A stretch of 64,000 bases of DNA from Pseudogymnoascus destructans (taxonomy: Eukaryota; Ascomycota; Leotiomycetes; Thelebolales; Thelebolaceae). This document shows, piece after piece, positions 43,543 to 53,606 of this stretch (its first letter is position 1; every line of letters begins with the position of its first letter). Under the pieces are notes generated by a model that saw only the letters and a program-made list of their open reading frames with translations, had not been told where the DNA came from and did no database searches. The translations under genes were made by a program, and so were the position numbers. Location of the stretch: assembly GCF_001641265.1 (NCBI RefSeq), contig NW_020167525.1:412501-476500 (forward strand), written 5' to 3'.

Positions 43543-44339
43543 CATTGAATCTTGATATAGCTGGTGCATAGAGCGAGAGCTACCGATATGGTTTGACGGA
43601 AGCACAAAGCGTGTACCAATCTCGGCCATAGTAATGTCCTGACGGACCAGTGCATCACTAAGCCCAGAGTATAAAGCGGACCGTATAGTATCCTGGTTCT
43701 TGTGGAAGAAGTCAATCTTTGTATCGTCACAGGCGACGAAGGCATTACACAGGTATTGCTGGAATAAACGACCCGCGCGGACTAATAGAGAAAAGCCGCC
43801 AGGCCCAACCCGTGACCGTAGTATACGTCTATAGAACATCCGCTGTTCTAGATGCTTCTCTCCCTCACCAGGTAACAGTAATCCATAATGCCAGCCATAT
43901 TCCCCCATCGGAAAGAGCAATATATAATGCGAAGGCATATATAGGGCATTTGTTGGGCTAATAACAGACATGCGCAAGCTCATCTGCCCGTCGATTCCGC
44001 GGACCGCTAAGACAATATCTCGGCAGCTTTTCTCATTCCAGTTATCAGGAATCAGCACCCCTACCTCCTCTGCTGTAGGAAGGTTCTCCCGCCGTCTATC
44101 AGCACCTGACTCAAGAACTAACTGTGCAGCTGGATTCCAGAGTAAGGTAAATGGACCAGGAAGCTGCTCTTGCTGCCGTAGACGCTCACGGGCTGTAGCA
44201 TACCGTTGGATTAGTGGGTTATACTCCATTAACTCCACATGTAAACGTCATAATATAGTAGAATCAAGATTTGGATTGCGTAGTAGCCGCGTGTTACTTG
44301 CTTCATCTGGGTCGTAGAAAAACAGCTGATTAAAGGCAG
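43543..44339 (-). pseudogene. Helitron 2 helicase-like N domain
   Basis: Continuation of Helitron 2 between the hAT and the LTR element: FNQLFFYDPDEASN, then ERLRQQEQLPGPF, VLESGADRRRENLPTAEEV, ALYMPSHYILLFPMGEYGWHYG and the HKNQDTIRSALYSGLSDAL stretch. It aligns block for block with 19350-20018 of Helitron 1. One stop lies near 44245. Confidence 0.9.
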
Positions 44340-44474
44340 TGTACAGTATTTGCTTAGTCACCAGAAACACGATTAGGCGAGGCAGGATCATTATGGCCTG
44401 AGCTCCAACAGTAGATAGAAGAATAACATCATCATCGCCTCATATTGATACGGCCCATACCTGGATGCGTGACA
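44340..44474 (+). repeat. 5' LTR, 135 bp
   Basis: TGTACAGTATTTGC...GATGCGTGACA, identical to 55666-55800. TG...CA ends. No obvious TATA box, and short for a Ty3-type LTR. Confidence 0.95.
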
Positions 44475-44477
44475 AAC

Positions 44478-44495
44478 TGGGGGTCTTGCCCGAGA
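44478..44495 (+). promoter_or_regulatory. Primer-binding site (tRNA)
   Basis: TGGGGGTCTTGCCCGAGA begins 3 nt after the 5' LTR. TGG is the complement of a tRNA CCA end, and the following bases suit a tRNA with an acceptor strand ending AAGACCC; I cannot name the tRNA with certainty. Confidence 0.7.
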
Positions 44496-45449
44496 TTCAC
44501 CTTTGAGTGAATGGTATGGGCCGTAGGCAATTGAAGCTGAAGACATCCAGAAAACCAGCAGCACACCGGCCTCAGTGAACGCAACAGCAAACCTATTGAA
44601 GAAGCCCACAGATCACCAGCAGCACTCAGAACACCGGCCATAGCGTCACAGAACACCAAATTGGAAGTAGGCGGTTGTTGGGAGTCCCAACGAGAAATCC
44701 GGCAGAATTTGGAAGCTTTTCCGCGAGAAAATCGGGGGCATGAAATCTATTTGTGTGTCCTTGCCATACATTATTGTTTTCGAAGCATTTGGGAATGGAA
44801 GGAGCGACTTCAAATGGGTCGCCAAATCGGGAGGCGGTCAGAGGTAGGCCCACTTGAGAGGGCCAATCAGAGGCTACGGATGGTCACCAGACCCCAAGTC
44901 GGAAGGTGCAGGGGTGCGAAGCGAGGTCCTCAAGCTCAGTGTTTCGCCCATCTTTCTTCTTCAACTTCTTCATCTTCTTCATCATCGGTCTCAGAATACA
45001 GCTCAAGGTCTTACGGGCGGTGTGAGCTTCAAAGTGTCAGAAAAGTTCTTCTTGATCGAAAATCGTGTGTTAGAAGGTGTTTGAAGCCTCAGGGGAGGTG
45101 TGAGCACTTGAAGGCTGTGAGAACACTGTTGTCTGTACTCAAAACAGTGAGGGAGTGTTTGAAGTGTGTGAGAGAAAGTGAGTGTTTGAAGTCTGTGAGA
45201 GAAAGTGAGTCTTCGGAGTGTGTGAGGAGAGGTACGGCAAGGTTTCCAGTTCCTCTACAGGCTTGTACGAGCGAAGGAAGGTTGTCAGGAAGGTGTGAGT
45301 GTGCGGAGTACATGGAAGGGAGTCTCCCGGATCAAGAACCGGTCTGGGATTTCTCAGGGTACAGGGAAAGTAAAGAGTTGAGCGTGTCAGAATCCCATGG
45401 AGACGCTAGTCTTGAAGAACTGAGTCGCGTCTTGATTGATCCATTCACA
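44496..45449 (+). other. Leader with open frame and GTGTGAGAGAAAGTGAG repeats
   Basis: About 950 nt between primer site and gag. The gag frame is open backwards for 263 codons without a convincing start; an in-frame ATG exists near 44814. It contains a Ser run (SSSTSSSSSSS) and two copies of a GTGAGAGAAAGTGAG unit (about 45160-45210). It may be an untranslated leader with packaging signals, or an N-terminal extension of Gag. Confidence 0.5.
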
Positions 45450-48185
45450 ATGTCAGGATTTGGAGCTGGAACACTGGCCACAGCTCAGGTGGATGAGCAG
45501 AGAGCCTTCATCGCTGAAGCAAAACGTATAAATCGGTTGGACATCAAGGTCCCAAAGTTCAGCAACGGGCCGACCCAGGATGTCAAGGCCTTCGTGGATA
45601 CTATTTCATGGAAGCATACCATCTCTCGGTCGGATTATGAGAAGATGTCCCCAGACCTCAATGGGGAGCTAGATGAATGCCTTGTGCTTTATCTGTTCTC
45701 CAAATTGGAGGGTGAGCCTGCACGTTGGTGGACAAATCTTGCGGAAGATCAGAAGGCGAATTATAAGAGAGTCATGACGCTCCTCATTGCGCGATACGGA
45801 AGGGATGAGGTCCGTCAGCGCCGTTCCCTGCGCCAACGCGTTGCAGCTGAGCTGAACAATTTGCACCAACGTGGGAGGAGTATTGCTGAGTATGTCGCGG
45901 AGGCGAAGGACATACACACGAGAATTGGGGCCGATCAAGAGCAGACCTTGTCGGATAACTTTGTTAACAATATGACCGATCCCGGCTTCGCCAACATCCT
46001 CAGAGCTCTCACGTCGAGGGAAGATTTGTCGTTTCTGCAGATTCTTGACACTGTCATCGAGATGCAAGGACCGACATACGTTGAAAAAAAGCCGGCTCAC
46101 GAAGAAACTCTCGAAGAGTCAAAGAATGCAAACCGCCTCATGAGAACAATGGCGAACGTGATGGAGAGATCCCAAGGCCAACGTTCCCGAGGAAATCAAG
46201 CACCCTACAGTGCTCAGAGGCAGATTGTGGAATACAGGCCGCAACAAGTGCCCCTTGAATACCAAGGCCCTCTGCCGCAATTTCAAGTGCAGCATTTTGA
46301 ACAGCAGCAGCAGCAGAGGATCACCAGTCAACCGAATATCCGCCAAACTGAGTCATATGCTGCCCCTCCTCCACAGTATCAGCAATTACACCAACTTCAG
46401 CAACAGCAACAAAGTGGAGCCCGGAAGCAATGGGGAGGATCTGCGAACCAAGGTCAGAGTCGCTCTGCTGAACCTAATGGGGGAGGGTATCGACCCGGAG
46501 GTGGGAAAATCCACGCGCAATGCTTCAAATGCGCAGAATTCGGTCATTACGCTCCGAATTGTACAAACATGCCAGCGTCAGAAGAAGTGCAGCAAGCTGC
46601 AAGGGATTTCGCGAATCAGAAGAGAACTGCAGCCATCCAGAGGGCCTCAAGCAATTCCATGAATGCTGGACCGCAAGGCCGCATGGATGCACCGAACAAA
46701 TTTGGCCAAGGGCAAGGGAGGATCACGGAAGTTTCAGCAGTTCAAGGTGCAAAGACGTGGGCAATCCATGATGCCCAAATGGCCGCAGCAACCAATGGAA
46801 TGCTGGGCCAGGGGCAAAGACATCAGGATACTGTGGGAATGTATGATCAGGAGTCTGACTTCTCACGGGTCAGTAATACTACGTTCAGTGGAAGTGTCTC
46901 TGTTTTTCAGGAACCCTACGTCTCAAATGCTACGGCTGATGTTCGGCCGCCCATGGAGACCTACGCTGCGGAGAAGAGAAAAGCACCCCTTGCTCCCCAA
47001 GATGCTCGGCACGGGCATGGGACGGTACGGCCGGGAGATGCTTCTGTCCCAGTACCTGGAGTTCAACGCAAGCCGCGCGCAAAAAAGAGCACGGGTATCG
47101 AGGCACTCGTAAGCGGTCGCCCAATTCGCGCTATCGGTGATGCTGTCCCGTATAATATATGGGATGACCTGCACGCGAGGAAATCTCAGCCCGATATATC
47201 CTTTCCCCAACTGATCAACGTGTCCCCGACTGTCCGCGCGCAGATTGCGTTCGGTACCACTATGCAGCCGCGTGAAATTAGTGAACGCCAGGAAGAGGCG
47301 GAATCCCAGACTATGAGACACCCTCCTCCACCTGCTGTCGAGGAAGAAGTGGATGAATTGGTCAGGCCTGTCGCGAAGGCTAGGAGACGAATTCAAGGAG
47401 GCATCCTCCAGAGTCAAGCAGTGGAAACCCAATGCAAGTTGAGACTCGTCTCACAATTCCAGGGAGCGACCCCACCACCCTGCTTCTACACCATCTGTTC
47501 AATCAGGTCTGTCCTCAACCAGGACGAGTTTGAGGTGAATCAAGTCCTCGTCGATGGCGGATCTTCAATCGAGCTCATTAGTGCAAAGGTTTCCAAGCAA
47601 CTCGATTGCGTCTGGCACTCTGATTCATCAGGGTGGAAAATGCGCACTGCCGACGGTTCAATTCACCCACTTGATGAGTATGTCCTCCTACCCATTCGAG
47701 TTGCCGGAGTAGAGTGGGTGATGAAATGTTTTGTCATTTACGGAACTACATCTTATAATATTCTCTTGGGTCGTGGGTGGTTGAATCAAGTGAAGGCAGT
47801 TGGAGATTATGGAAGCAACGACTATTTCATTTTCAGTTCAGACGGCAAACCGCGAAAGGTTCCAAAATCTGGGGATGCTCAACCGCAAGTCTCCTTGAAG
47901 GCTCACTTTGATCGAGATCCTGAATGTCAAAAGCGTCCTTTGAATTCACCTGGGTTAGGATTTCCCCAGCCACTGAACACCTTGCCAGTAAAACTCCCAG
48001 AGTGGGACGAAGAGTCGGATGAAATGGTTGATGAGAGACTTTCGGAACTTGCTGAGCAACTGGCCACTTCAGCTCTCCTCCAAGCCACTGACCCAGATTA
48101 CGAGTCCGAGGATCCTCACATGGAACTGCTACTCCAGCAATATCATGAAGCGGGAAAAGAGCAGGGCCGCAGGATGCCGGAATAA
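45450..48185 (+). CDS. gag: Gag with C-terminal aspartic protease
   Basis: 911 residues from the ATG at 45450 (MSGFGAGTLATAQ). Capsid domain of the retrotransposon gag type at about residues 40-200 (LEGEPARWW, RYGRDEVRQRRSLRQRV). A Gln-rich linker (about 240-330) precedes a CCHC knuckle CFKCAEFGHYAPNC (358-371). The aspartic protease lies at about 680-790 with VDGGSSIEL in place of the common D-S/T-G and a second strand ILLGRGWL. Having the protease in the gag frame, before the frameshift, is uncommon for Ty3 elements. Gag forms the particle, the knuckle binds RNA, and the protease matures both polyproteins. The last codons carry the frameshift signal. No lesions. Confidence 0.93.
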   Translation: MSGFGAGTLATAQVDEQRAFIAEAKRINRLDIKVPKFSNGPTQDVKAFVDTISWKHTISRSDYEKMSPDLNGELDECLVLYLFSKLEGEPARWWTNLAEDQKANYKRVMTLLIARYGRDEVRQRRSLRQRVAAELNNLHQRGRSIAEYVAEAKDIHTRIGADQEQTLSDNFVNNMTDPGFANILRALTSREDLSFLQILDTVIEMQGPTYVEKKPAHEETLEESKNANRLMRTMANVMERSQGQRSRGNQAPYSAQRQIVEYRPQQVPLEYQGPLPQFQVQHFEQQQQQRITSQPNIRQTESYAAPPPQYQQLHQLQQQQQSGARKQWGGSANQGQSRSAEPNGGGYRPGGGKIHAQCFKCAEFGHYAPNCTNMPASEEVQQAARDFANQKRTAAIQRASSNSMNAGPQGRMDAPNKFGQGQGRITEVSAVQGAKTWAIHDAQMAAATNGMLGQGQRHQDTVGMYDQESDFSRVSNTTFSGSVSVFQEPYVSNATADVRPPMETYAAEKRKAPLAPQDARHGHGTVRPGDASVPVPGVQRKPRAKKSTGIEALVSGRPIRAIGDAVPYNIWDDLHARKSQPDISFPQLINVSPTVRAQIAFGTTMQPREISERQEEAESQTMRHPPPPAVEEEVDELVRPVAKARRRIQGGILQSQAVETQCKLRLVSQFQGATPPPCFYTICSIRSVLNQDEFEVNQVLVDGGSSIELISAKVSKQLDCVWHSDSSGWKMRTADGSIHPLDEYVLLPIRVAGVEWVMKCFVIYGTTSYNILLGRGWLNQVKAVGDYGSNDYFIFSSDGKPRKVPKSGDAQPQVSLKAHFDRDPECQKRPLNSPGLGFPQPLNTLPVKLPEWDEESDEMVDERLSELAEQLATSALLQATDPDYESEDPHMELLLQQYHEAGKEQGRRMPE

Positions 48186-48194
48186 CTGCTGCCC
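48152..48194 (+). promoter_or_regulatory. -1 ribosomal frameshift signal
   Basis: Slippery heptamer G GGA AAA at 48152-48158, in the gag phase (X XXY YYZ). After a 5-nt spacer comes a stem: 48164-48167 with 48191-48194, one C-U mismatch, and 48169-48172 with 48186-48189, loop of 13 nt. The gag stop (48183-48185) lies in the loop. Slipping by -1 enters a frame that is open without interruption to 52531. All parts of a classical -1 signal are present. Confidence 0.82.
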
Positions 48195-51100
48195 AGCCCA
48201 CAAATTTCCGGAAAGACCTGACAATCTCAGGCAATGGGGAGCATGGGGAGGAATCACGGAGAGAACAAGTTGTTCGGAGGAGGCGAGAGCGATATGGGAA
48301 TCAGGGAAACGGCAAGGAAGATTGGAGTGATAGGTTCAGGGATCTGTGGCCAGAGGACAGGAAAAGCTTTCGAAATCTAGATCGACGGATACAGGAGTTT
48401 GAGGAAGCGCGGAATGCGCTACGATGGGCTGCAAAGCGCGCGGTCGACAAATGTGCTGTTCTTGAAATGAGAACTCTACCCTGTCCATCTGCACCAGACA
48501 GTCAGTATGCAGATGAGTCGGAGATTCTTCAACGAGCCCAAGGGAAGACTGGGGAGGCTGCTCGAGAGGCACGCCGAATGATTGATGAAGGCATACCTGC
48601 TCATAGGTCGAATGCACGAGACGGGAAAGACAAGGGGAGTGGTCGGAGATTGAAGCCTCTGGATCGGGAGAGAACTGGTCGCCCACGTGCAGCACACACA
48701 GCAGGCATCGCGTTGCCTGCCCATGGGATCTCAATTGTAGAGAGAGCTCATGGGGTTGCAGGGAGTCACCGGGAATTGAGCCGCCATCCCCTCTATCACA
48801 TATTCGCGGGAAATGTTTCTGCTGTCGCTCCTTGGGCCCCTAATGAGGGAGAGGATGACACTCCAGATTCTTCACCTAGGAGGCAGCCGTGGAATGAGGG
48901 CAACTCCCTAGATTCTGCTCAGTGCTACGAATGTGGAATTTTGATGGAGCCAGTCGATGCAACTGGGAGCATGAGAGAAGCAAAGGCATCAAGGGCTTCT
49001 GACAATGAATTGCATGAATCCCCTCAGGCTTCCCAAGCTGCTCTCCCAGTCGTCAACCTGTGCGGAGAGTGCTACCACATTTGCACCATGCATGCTTCAA
49101 GTGAGGAAGAACAGAGAGCATTCGCGACAGAGGATCGATACAACTTTCCTACCAAGGAACGACCAGCCCAATACCGGAGAGAGATGTCGCAAGCATCAGT
49201 AGAAGACATCCGGGAGTGGACTCAGGCAAATGAGAGACTCATCGCTGAGCTTGTCACCTCTGAGGAGGACATTGATTTTGTTGGACGATGCCTGTATACG
49301 TGGCGAGATATGTTCGCCACAGATGTTCGCGATTTGCCTGCCACAAATCTGGTTACTCATTACATCCCCACGCACGATCACATTCCTCCCCGAAAGGCGA
49401 CACTGAAAATTTATACAGACCGTGAGGTTCGTTGGCAGCGCGAAGAATTTCCGAAACTTCTCGCTGCACAAATTATACAATACTGTGAGTCACCATGGGC
49501 GGCGCGCTGCAGATTCGTGGAGAAGACTTCGGGGCAGTTGAGACTTGTACATAATTTTATACCATTAAACAATGCAACTATCAAGTCACAATACCCTGCT
49601 CGAAGAATCGAGCCTATCTTGCGTACGCTCGGGCAAGAACATTTGCGGTTTATGTTTTGTGCTGACGGTCTCCACGGCTACTGGGCCGTGAAGATCGCCA
49701 GGGAGCATCAATTCAAGACTGCATTTATTTCGAGTCTCGGCCAGTTCTGTTATGCCCGAATGGGGCAGGGCTTAACAGGGTCACCAGGAACTTACGCACG
49801 GTTGAAGGATTTGGTCACTGGTCCCATCCCTGCACCAGATGCAGAGCCCGCATTGGCAGATGTCATGCCGGGAGTGAGCGCTTTCGCTCACTTTGTTGAC
49901 GACGACGCTGGCGGAGCGGACACTCTGGAGAATCTTGTTCACTTTTTGCATCACTTCTATTTTCCCCGGTTGGCCTGGGCCAAACTTCGACTAAACCCTG
50001 AGAAGGCTCGATTTGGCAGTGCGAATGTCCGCATCCTTGGCCATACCCGCACCACTCATGGACTGCGGCCATCTGCTGACAAAATCGCAGCATTCCGTGA
50101 TTGGCCGGTACCTGTTGAACCCCGGGATTTGGAACGGTTTCTCGCGACTATCCCCTTCTTGAAGTCTTATGTTCCGGGAAGAGCAGACTTGTGCCAGAAA
50201 CTCAAGACTGCTATCATCACGGAGCCTGGGACAGTGAAAAATAAGAAGGGCAAGGTTGTTAACCGGAAGCTGGCTGTTGGTCTGAATTGGACTCCAGAAC
50301 ATGACCGCATCTTCGCCCAACTCAAGCAGGCAGTTTGCGAGACTTGCGTGGTCTCTGGGGATGAGAACAAGCAATATCATTTGGCCACCGATGCGAGTAA
50401 GACCGGTCTCGGAGGAGTTCTTTACCAATTATGCGACGACAAGCCGTATGTCGTTTGCTTCCTTTCTTACCAACTCACTGCCACTCAGAGCTTATGGCAC
50501 ACCACCGAACGGGAATCATTCGCGGTATTTAAGTGTCTGCAAGAGTGTGACTGGTTGCTTTTAGGATCCAAATTCCCAGTTAGAGTTTATACAGACCATT
50601 CAGCCCTCTTGTCTCTTATGAAATCGGATGACCCTCACGGACGTATTGCCCGCTGGCAACTTTTCTTGTCTCGCTTCGATCTCGAATACATCCATGTACC
50701 CGGGCGAGAACTGGCCGTTGCGGATGGGTTATCGAGATTTAACAAGGTCACATCCTCCTCTGTCACGTCAGCAAACACCTTCCTCTCTCCTGCGGATCTT
50801 GGTTATGACTCCGAAGAAGAATGTGACCTGCATGCTCTCGCTGTGGAACTCCGGCCGCAACACAAATGGCCGCCTGATTACGCCCCATTAGACCCCGAAG
50901 ACCTTGGTGCTCAAGATATTCTCAAGGGTTGGGAACGTTGGGTTGAAGATCCGTGGTATGGCGACATTGTGAAGTATAAAGCAACCAATGCGCTCCCTCT
51001 CCAGTCGGAGATGACTTCTGCTGAGCGTCGCAACCTTCGTCGTCTCGCTCTCAAATTTGTCTTATGGGATTCTACTGCTGGCCCTAGATTGATATACATT

Positions 51101-52531
51101 GAAAAGGATGGTTCTCGCTCTCGATGCATTCAAAAGGAGAATGTTGAAATCGAATTGCGGGCATTACACACTCTACACGGTCATTTTGCGGCTGGTATTC
51201 TGCAGAAGGAAGTGGTAGGAAAAGCATATTGGCCTTCTAGGATGCGGGACATTGACAAATATTGTAAGTCTTGTCCAGCTTGTCAAGCTGTTGGTCCGCT
51301 ACGCCCAAGTGTCGGGTTGAATCCTATTTTTGAAATGACTCCGTTCGATTTACTCGGTATGGATTTTCTCGGACCAATATTTCCTAGGTCTCGCAAGGGG
51401 AATGCGTACATCCTGCTCTCAGTTGAATACATGACTCGATACCTAATGGCCAAGCCGTCTGCCCGTGCGAAATCATCTACCGTCGTCTCCTTTATTGATG
51501 ACACCATATGTACCCCATTCGGAACTCCTCTCTCTATGTACTTCGATAATGGGAAACATTTCACGTCTGATCAAACCATGGGACATCTTAAGTCGCGTGG
51601 CATACAGGCCGTAACGGCACCGATCTCTCATCCTTCATCTGTTGGCCTCGCGGAAAGGTACGTGCAGATGATCTTGTCTGTCTACCGCAAAATTCTTCAA
51701 CAGCAACCGGAATTGATATATGAGTGGGATGACCTACTCCCCCACGTTGTGAACATCATCAATACTAGAAAGGTATCTGTCTACGGTGTCTCCCCAGCTG
51801 AGCTGCTCTTCGGATTCAAGCCTCGATTTGTCCCAGGAGATTTGTCGATTGATGAGGAAATTCGTGCTGAACTGGTTGCCCAGCCACAATTCCTCCCGGC
51901 CTTTGATCAAGAGCCGAATGTCTCTGCGGTCGGTGTTCGCCTCGCCAAACTTGATGAACTCCGCGACACTGCCACCCAAATCCGTCTTCGCCGTCAACTC
52001 AAACAAGCTGAGGAGACTGCTCGTGAATTCGCTCACAAAACCCAAATGAAGCGTGGTGATTTGGTATTGCTGCGCCGGCTTTCCCAGGACAATTCTCATT
52101 CGCACAAACTCGAACCCCGATGGTGTGGCCCGTACATTGTTCACAAGATCACGCCTCCTGGCACTACGGCATACATCTGTGAGCTACATTCTGATGCCAT
52201 CAAGGGTAAATACCATCTAAATGATTTGAAACTATTTGTTAAAAGGCAACAACACAACACCCTTGATGAGCCGTTCGATCAGTTATTCGCGCGAAATGAG
52301 GCACAACGGTTACAAATTGCCCGGGAACTCCGCCTATCTGACACGGAAATTCGGCGTCGCGTAGCACTTCACCGGGAGCAGGGAATTCCTTTCCATGATG
52401 AGGAGGGTGATGACCAGCCGCAACCTGACCCAGACTGGTGGGCAGAGTTTATTCATTTTCCAGCTGACTCGGCTGAAGAAGACGATCCTGCGTACTGGGT
52501 CAGGCGCAGCATCGACTTCAAACACATATAG
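48158..52531 (+). CDS. pol: Pol: reverse transcriptase, RNase H, integrase
   Basis: Expressed as a Gag-Pol fusion through the -1 shift; the frame's first ATG is 48467 but it is open back to the slippery site. After a long N-terminal region with two CxxC pairs (CYECGILMEP and LCGECYHIC, possible zinc ribbon, near 48920-49085) comes RT (LRLVHNFIPLNNATIKSQYP; catalytic FVDDDAG near 49891), RNase H (LATDASKTGLGG near 50386; YTDHSALL), integrase H2C2 finger (HTLHGHFAAG, CKSCPACQ, about 51166-51285) and core Asp/Asp/Glu (MDFLGP, FDNGKHF, AERYVQM, about 51358-51660). A basic C-terminal domain follows with WCGPYIVHKI; there is no chromodomain. All catalytic residues are present and the frame is unbroken. 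Confidence 0.93.
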   Translation, partial: RAGPQDAGITAAQPTNFRKDLTISGNGEHGEESRREQVVRRRRERYGNQGNGKEDWSDRFRDLWPEDRKSFRNLDRRIQEFEEARNALRWAAKRAVDKCAVLEMRTLPCPSAPDSQYADESEILQRAQGKTGEAAREARRMIDEGIPAHRSNARDGKDKGSGRRLKPLDRERTGRPRAAHTAGIALPAHGISIVERAHGVAGSHRELSRHPLYHIFAGNVSAVAPWAPNEGEDDTPDSSPRRQPWNEGNSLDSAQCYECGILMEPVDATGSMREAKASRASDNELHESPQASQAALPVVNLCGECYHICTMHASSEEEQRAFATEDRYNFPTKERPAQYRREMSQASVEDIREWTQANERLIAELVTSEEDIDFVGRCLYTWRDMFATDVRDLPATNLVTHYIPTHDHIPPRKATLKIYTDREVRWQREEFPKLLAAQIIQYCESPWAARCRFVEKTSGQLRLVHNFIPLNNATIKSQYPARRIEPILRTLGQEHLRFMFCADGLHGYWAVKIAREHQFKTAFISSLGQFCYARMGQGLTGSPGTYARLKDLVTGPIPAPDAEPALADVMPGVSAFAHFVDDDAGGADTLENLVHFLHHFYFPRLAWAKLRLNPEKARFGSANVRILGHTRTTHGLRPSADKIAAFRDWPVPVEPRDLERFLATIPFLKSYVPGRADLCQKLKTAIITEPGTVKNKKGKVVNRKLAVGLNWTPEHDRIFAQLKQAVCETCVVSGDENKQYHLATDASKTGLGGVLYQLCDDKPYVVCFLSYQLTATQSLWHTTERESFAVFKCLQECDWLLLGSKFPVRVYTDHSALLSLMKSDDPHGRIARWQLFLSRFDLEYIHVPGRELAVADGLSRFNKVTSSSVTSANTFLSPADLGYDSEEECDLHALAVELRPQHKWPPDYAPLDPEDLGAQDILKGWERWVEDPWYGDIVKYKATNALPLQSEMTSAERRNLRRLALKFVLWDSTAGPRLIYIEKDGSRSRCIQKENVEIELRALHTLHGHFAAGILQKEVVGKAYWPSRMRDIDKYCKSCPACQAVGPLRPSVGLNPIFEMTPFDLLGMDFLGPIFPRSRKGNAYILLSVEYMTRYLMAKPSARAKSSTVVSFIDDTICTPFGTPLSMYFDNGKHFTSDQTMGHLKSRGIQAVTAPISHPSSVGLAERYVQMILSVYRKILQQQPELIYEWDDLLPHVVNIINTRKVSVYGVSPAELLFGFKPRFVPGDLSIDEEIRAELVAQPQFLPAFDQEPNVSAVGVRLAKLDELRDTATQIRLRRQLKQAEETAREFAHKTQMKRGDLVLLRRLSQDNSHSHKLEPRWCGPYIVHKITPPGTTAYICELHSDAIKGKYHLNDLKLFVKRQQHNTLDEPFDQLFARNEAQRLQIARELRLSDTEIRRRVALHREQGIPFHDEEGDDQPQPDPDWWAEFIHFPADSAEEDDPAYWVRRSIDFKHI

Positions 52532-53606
52532 CACTTATACGTGCAACCTTCTTTGCGGGCAGGGAAGGTTCAAGGGGAGAGAAGTGTGTGAGGGTGAGTG
52601 TATCATGATTACGGAATGCAGAAGGTTATGGTTATGAAATCTAGCTGTGTGTTGTTTGAGGGACGAAGCATTGCTATAGCTGTGAACGGCATGATTTTGT
52701 GTCACGCGTGTATGGGAACGGACTGTGCTGTTTTGTCTTCTATGCTTCTGTGTTTTGCTATGTGTCTGTCTCCTACAGTTTTGAGAATACGAATATGCTT
52801 GACTGTAATGGGACTGTAGGTCCCTCGCTCTCTTCCATGAAAGGACAAGGTTGTGTTATTAGGGAGGTGATTCTCTCTTGGTTGTTCTTCTATTTTGTGC
52901 CTTTAATGTATTGGTGAAGGAACTGGAACACTAGCCATAGGATGTGTTTCATTCTGAAGACTTGAGGATCATGTCGGTGAATGTATGAGGAATAACGGGT
53001 GGAGAAGTGAACAGAAGGTGGCCTCCCAGGTCTCGGAGTGTCGACTTGGTGATGGAGGGATAGAAGAGGTGTGAATGAGGCTCCCCATGAAGGAGGCCTT
53101 TATGTGATCCGGAAAGTGAAGGATGGAGGGAAGTGGGTTTGAGATTGTCCCAACTAATTGGAGAAGGATTGAGGGAGCCATCTCAGGAAGCAGTTTGAGT
53201 GAAGGGTGAGGAAAAGCGGACGAAAGGATAAGTGGAAGTGTGATGTGAGTCTAAATGGAGGAGCCAACCCAACTTGTCGGAAATTTGACAACCTCTTGTT
53301 CTCGAGGATACTTTCCTCTGTCCTGAACCTTCCAACTACAACATCAAACAATTTGGTCAAGAAGCTTGTTTCTCTCTCGCAGTCAACTCTATCAGCACAA
53401 GAAATTCAACAGTCAACTCGAGCGGTACAAGGAACCCATTGGAGAAGTGAATTCAGTCCAGCAAACACCCAACCTCACTTCTGCAGTCAAAACGCGTGCG
53501 CTGCAGTCAGGAACTTCTTCTCTTGCCAGACGAATTCAATTTCATCAGTTCAGACAGACCGGAAGTCTCGGAACAAGAAACCAACAACTTCACCAAGAAC
53601 TCAGTT
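52532..53606 (+). other. Spacer between pol and ORF3
   Basis: About 1.07 kb without a long frame. It may hold an internal promoter or splice acceptor for ORF3; CAG-type acceptors occur near 53500-53545. The frame of ORF3 is open back to about 53496. Confidence 0.5.
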
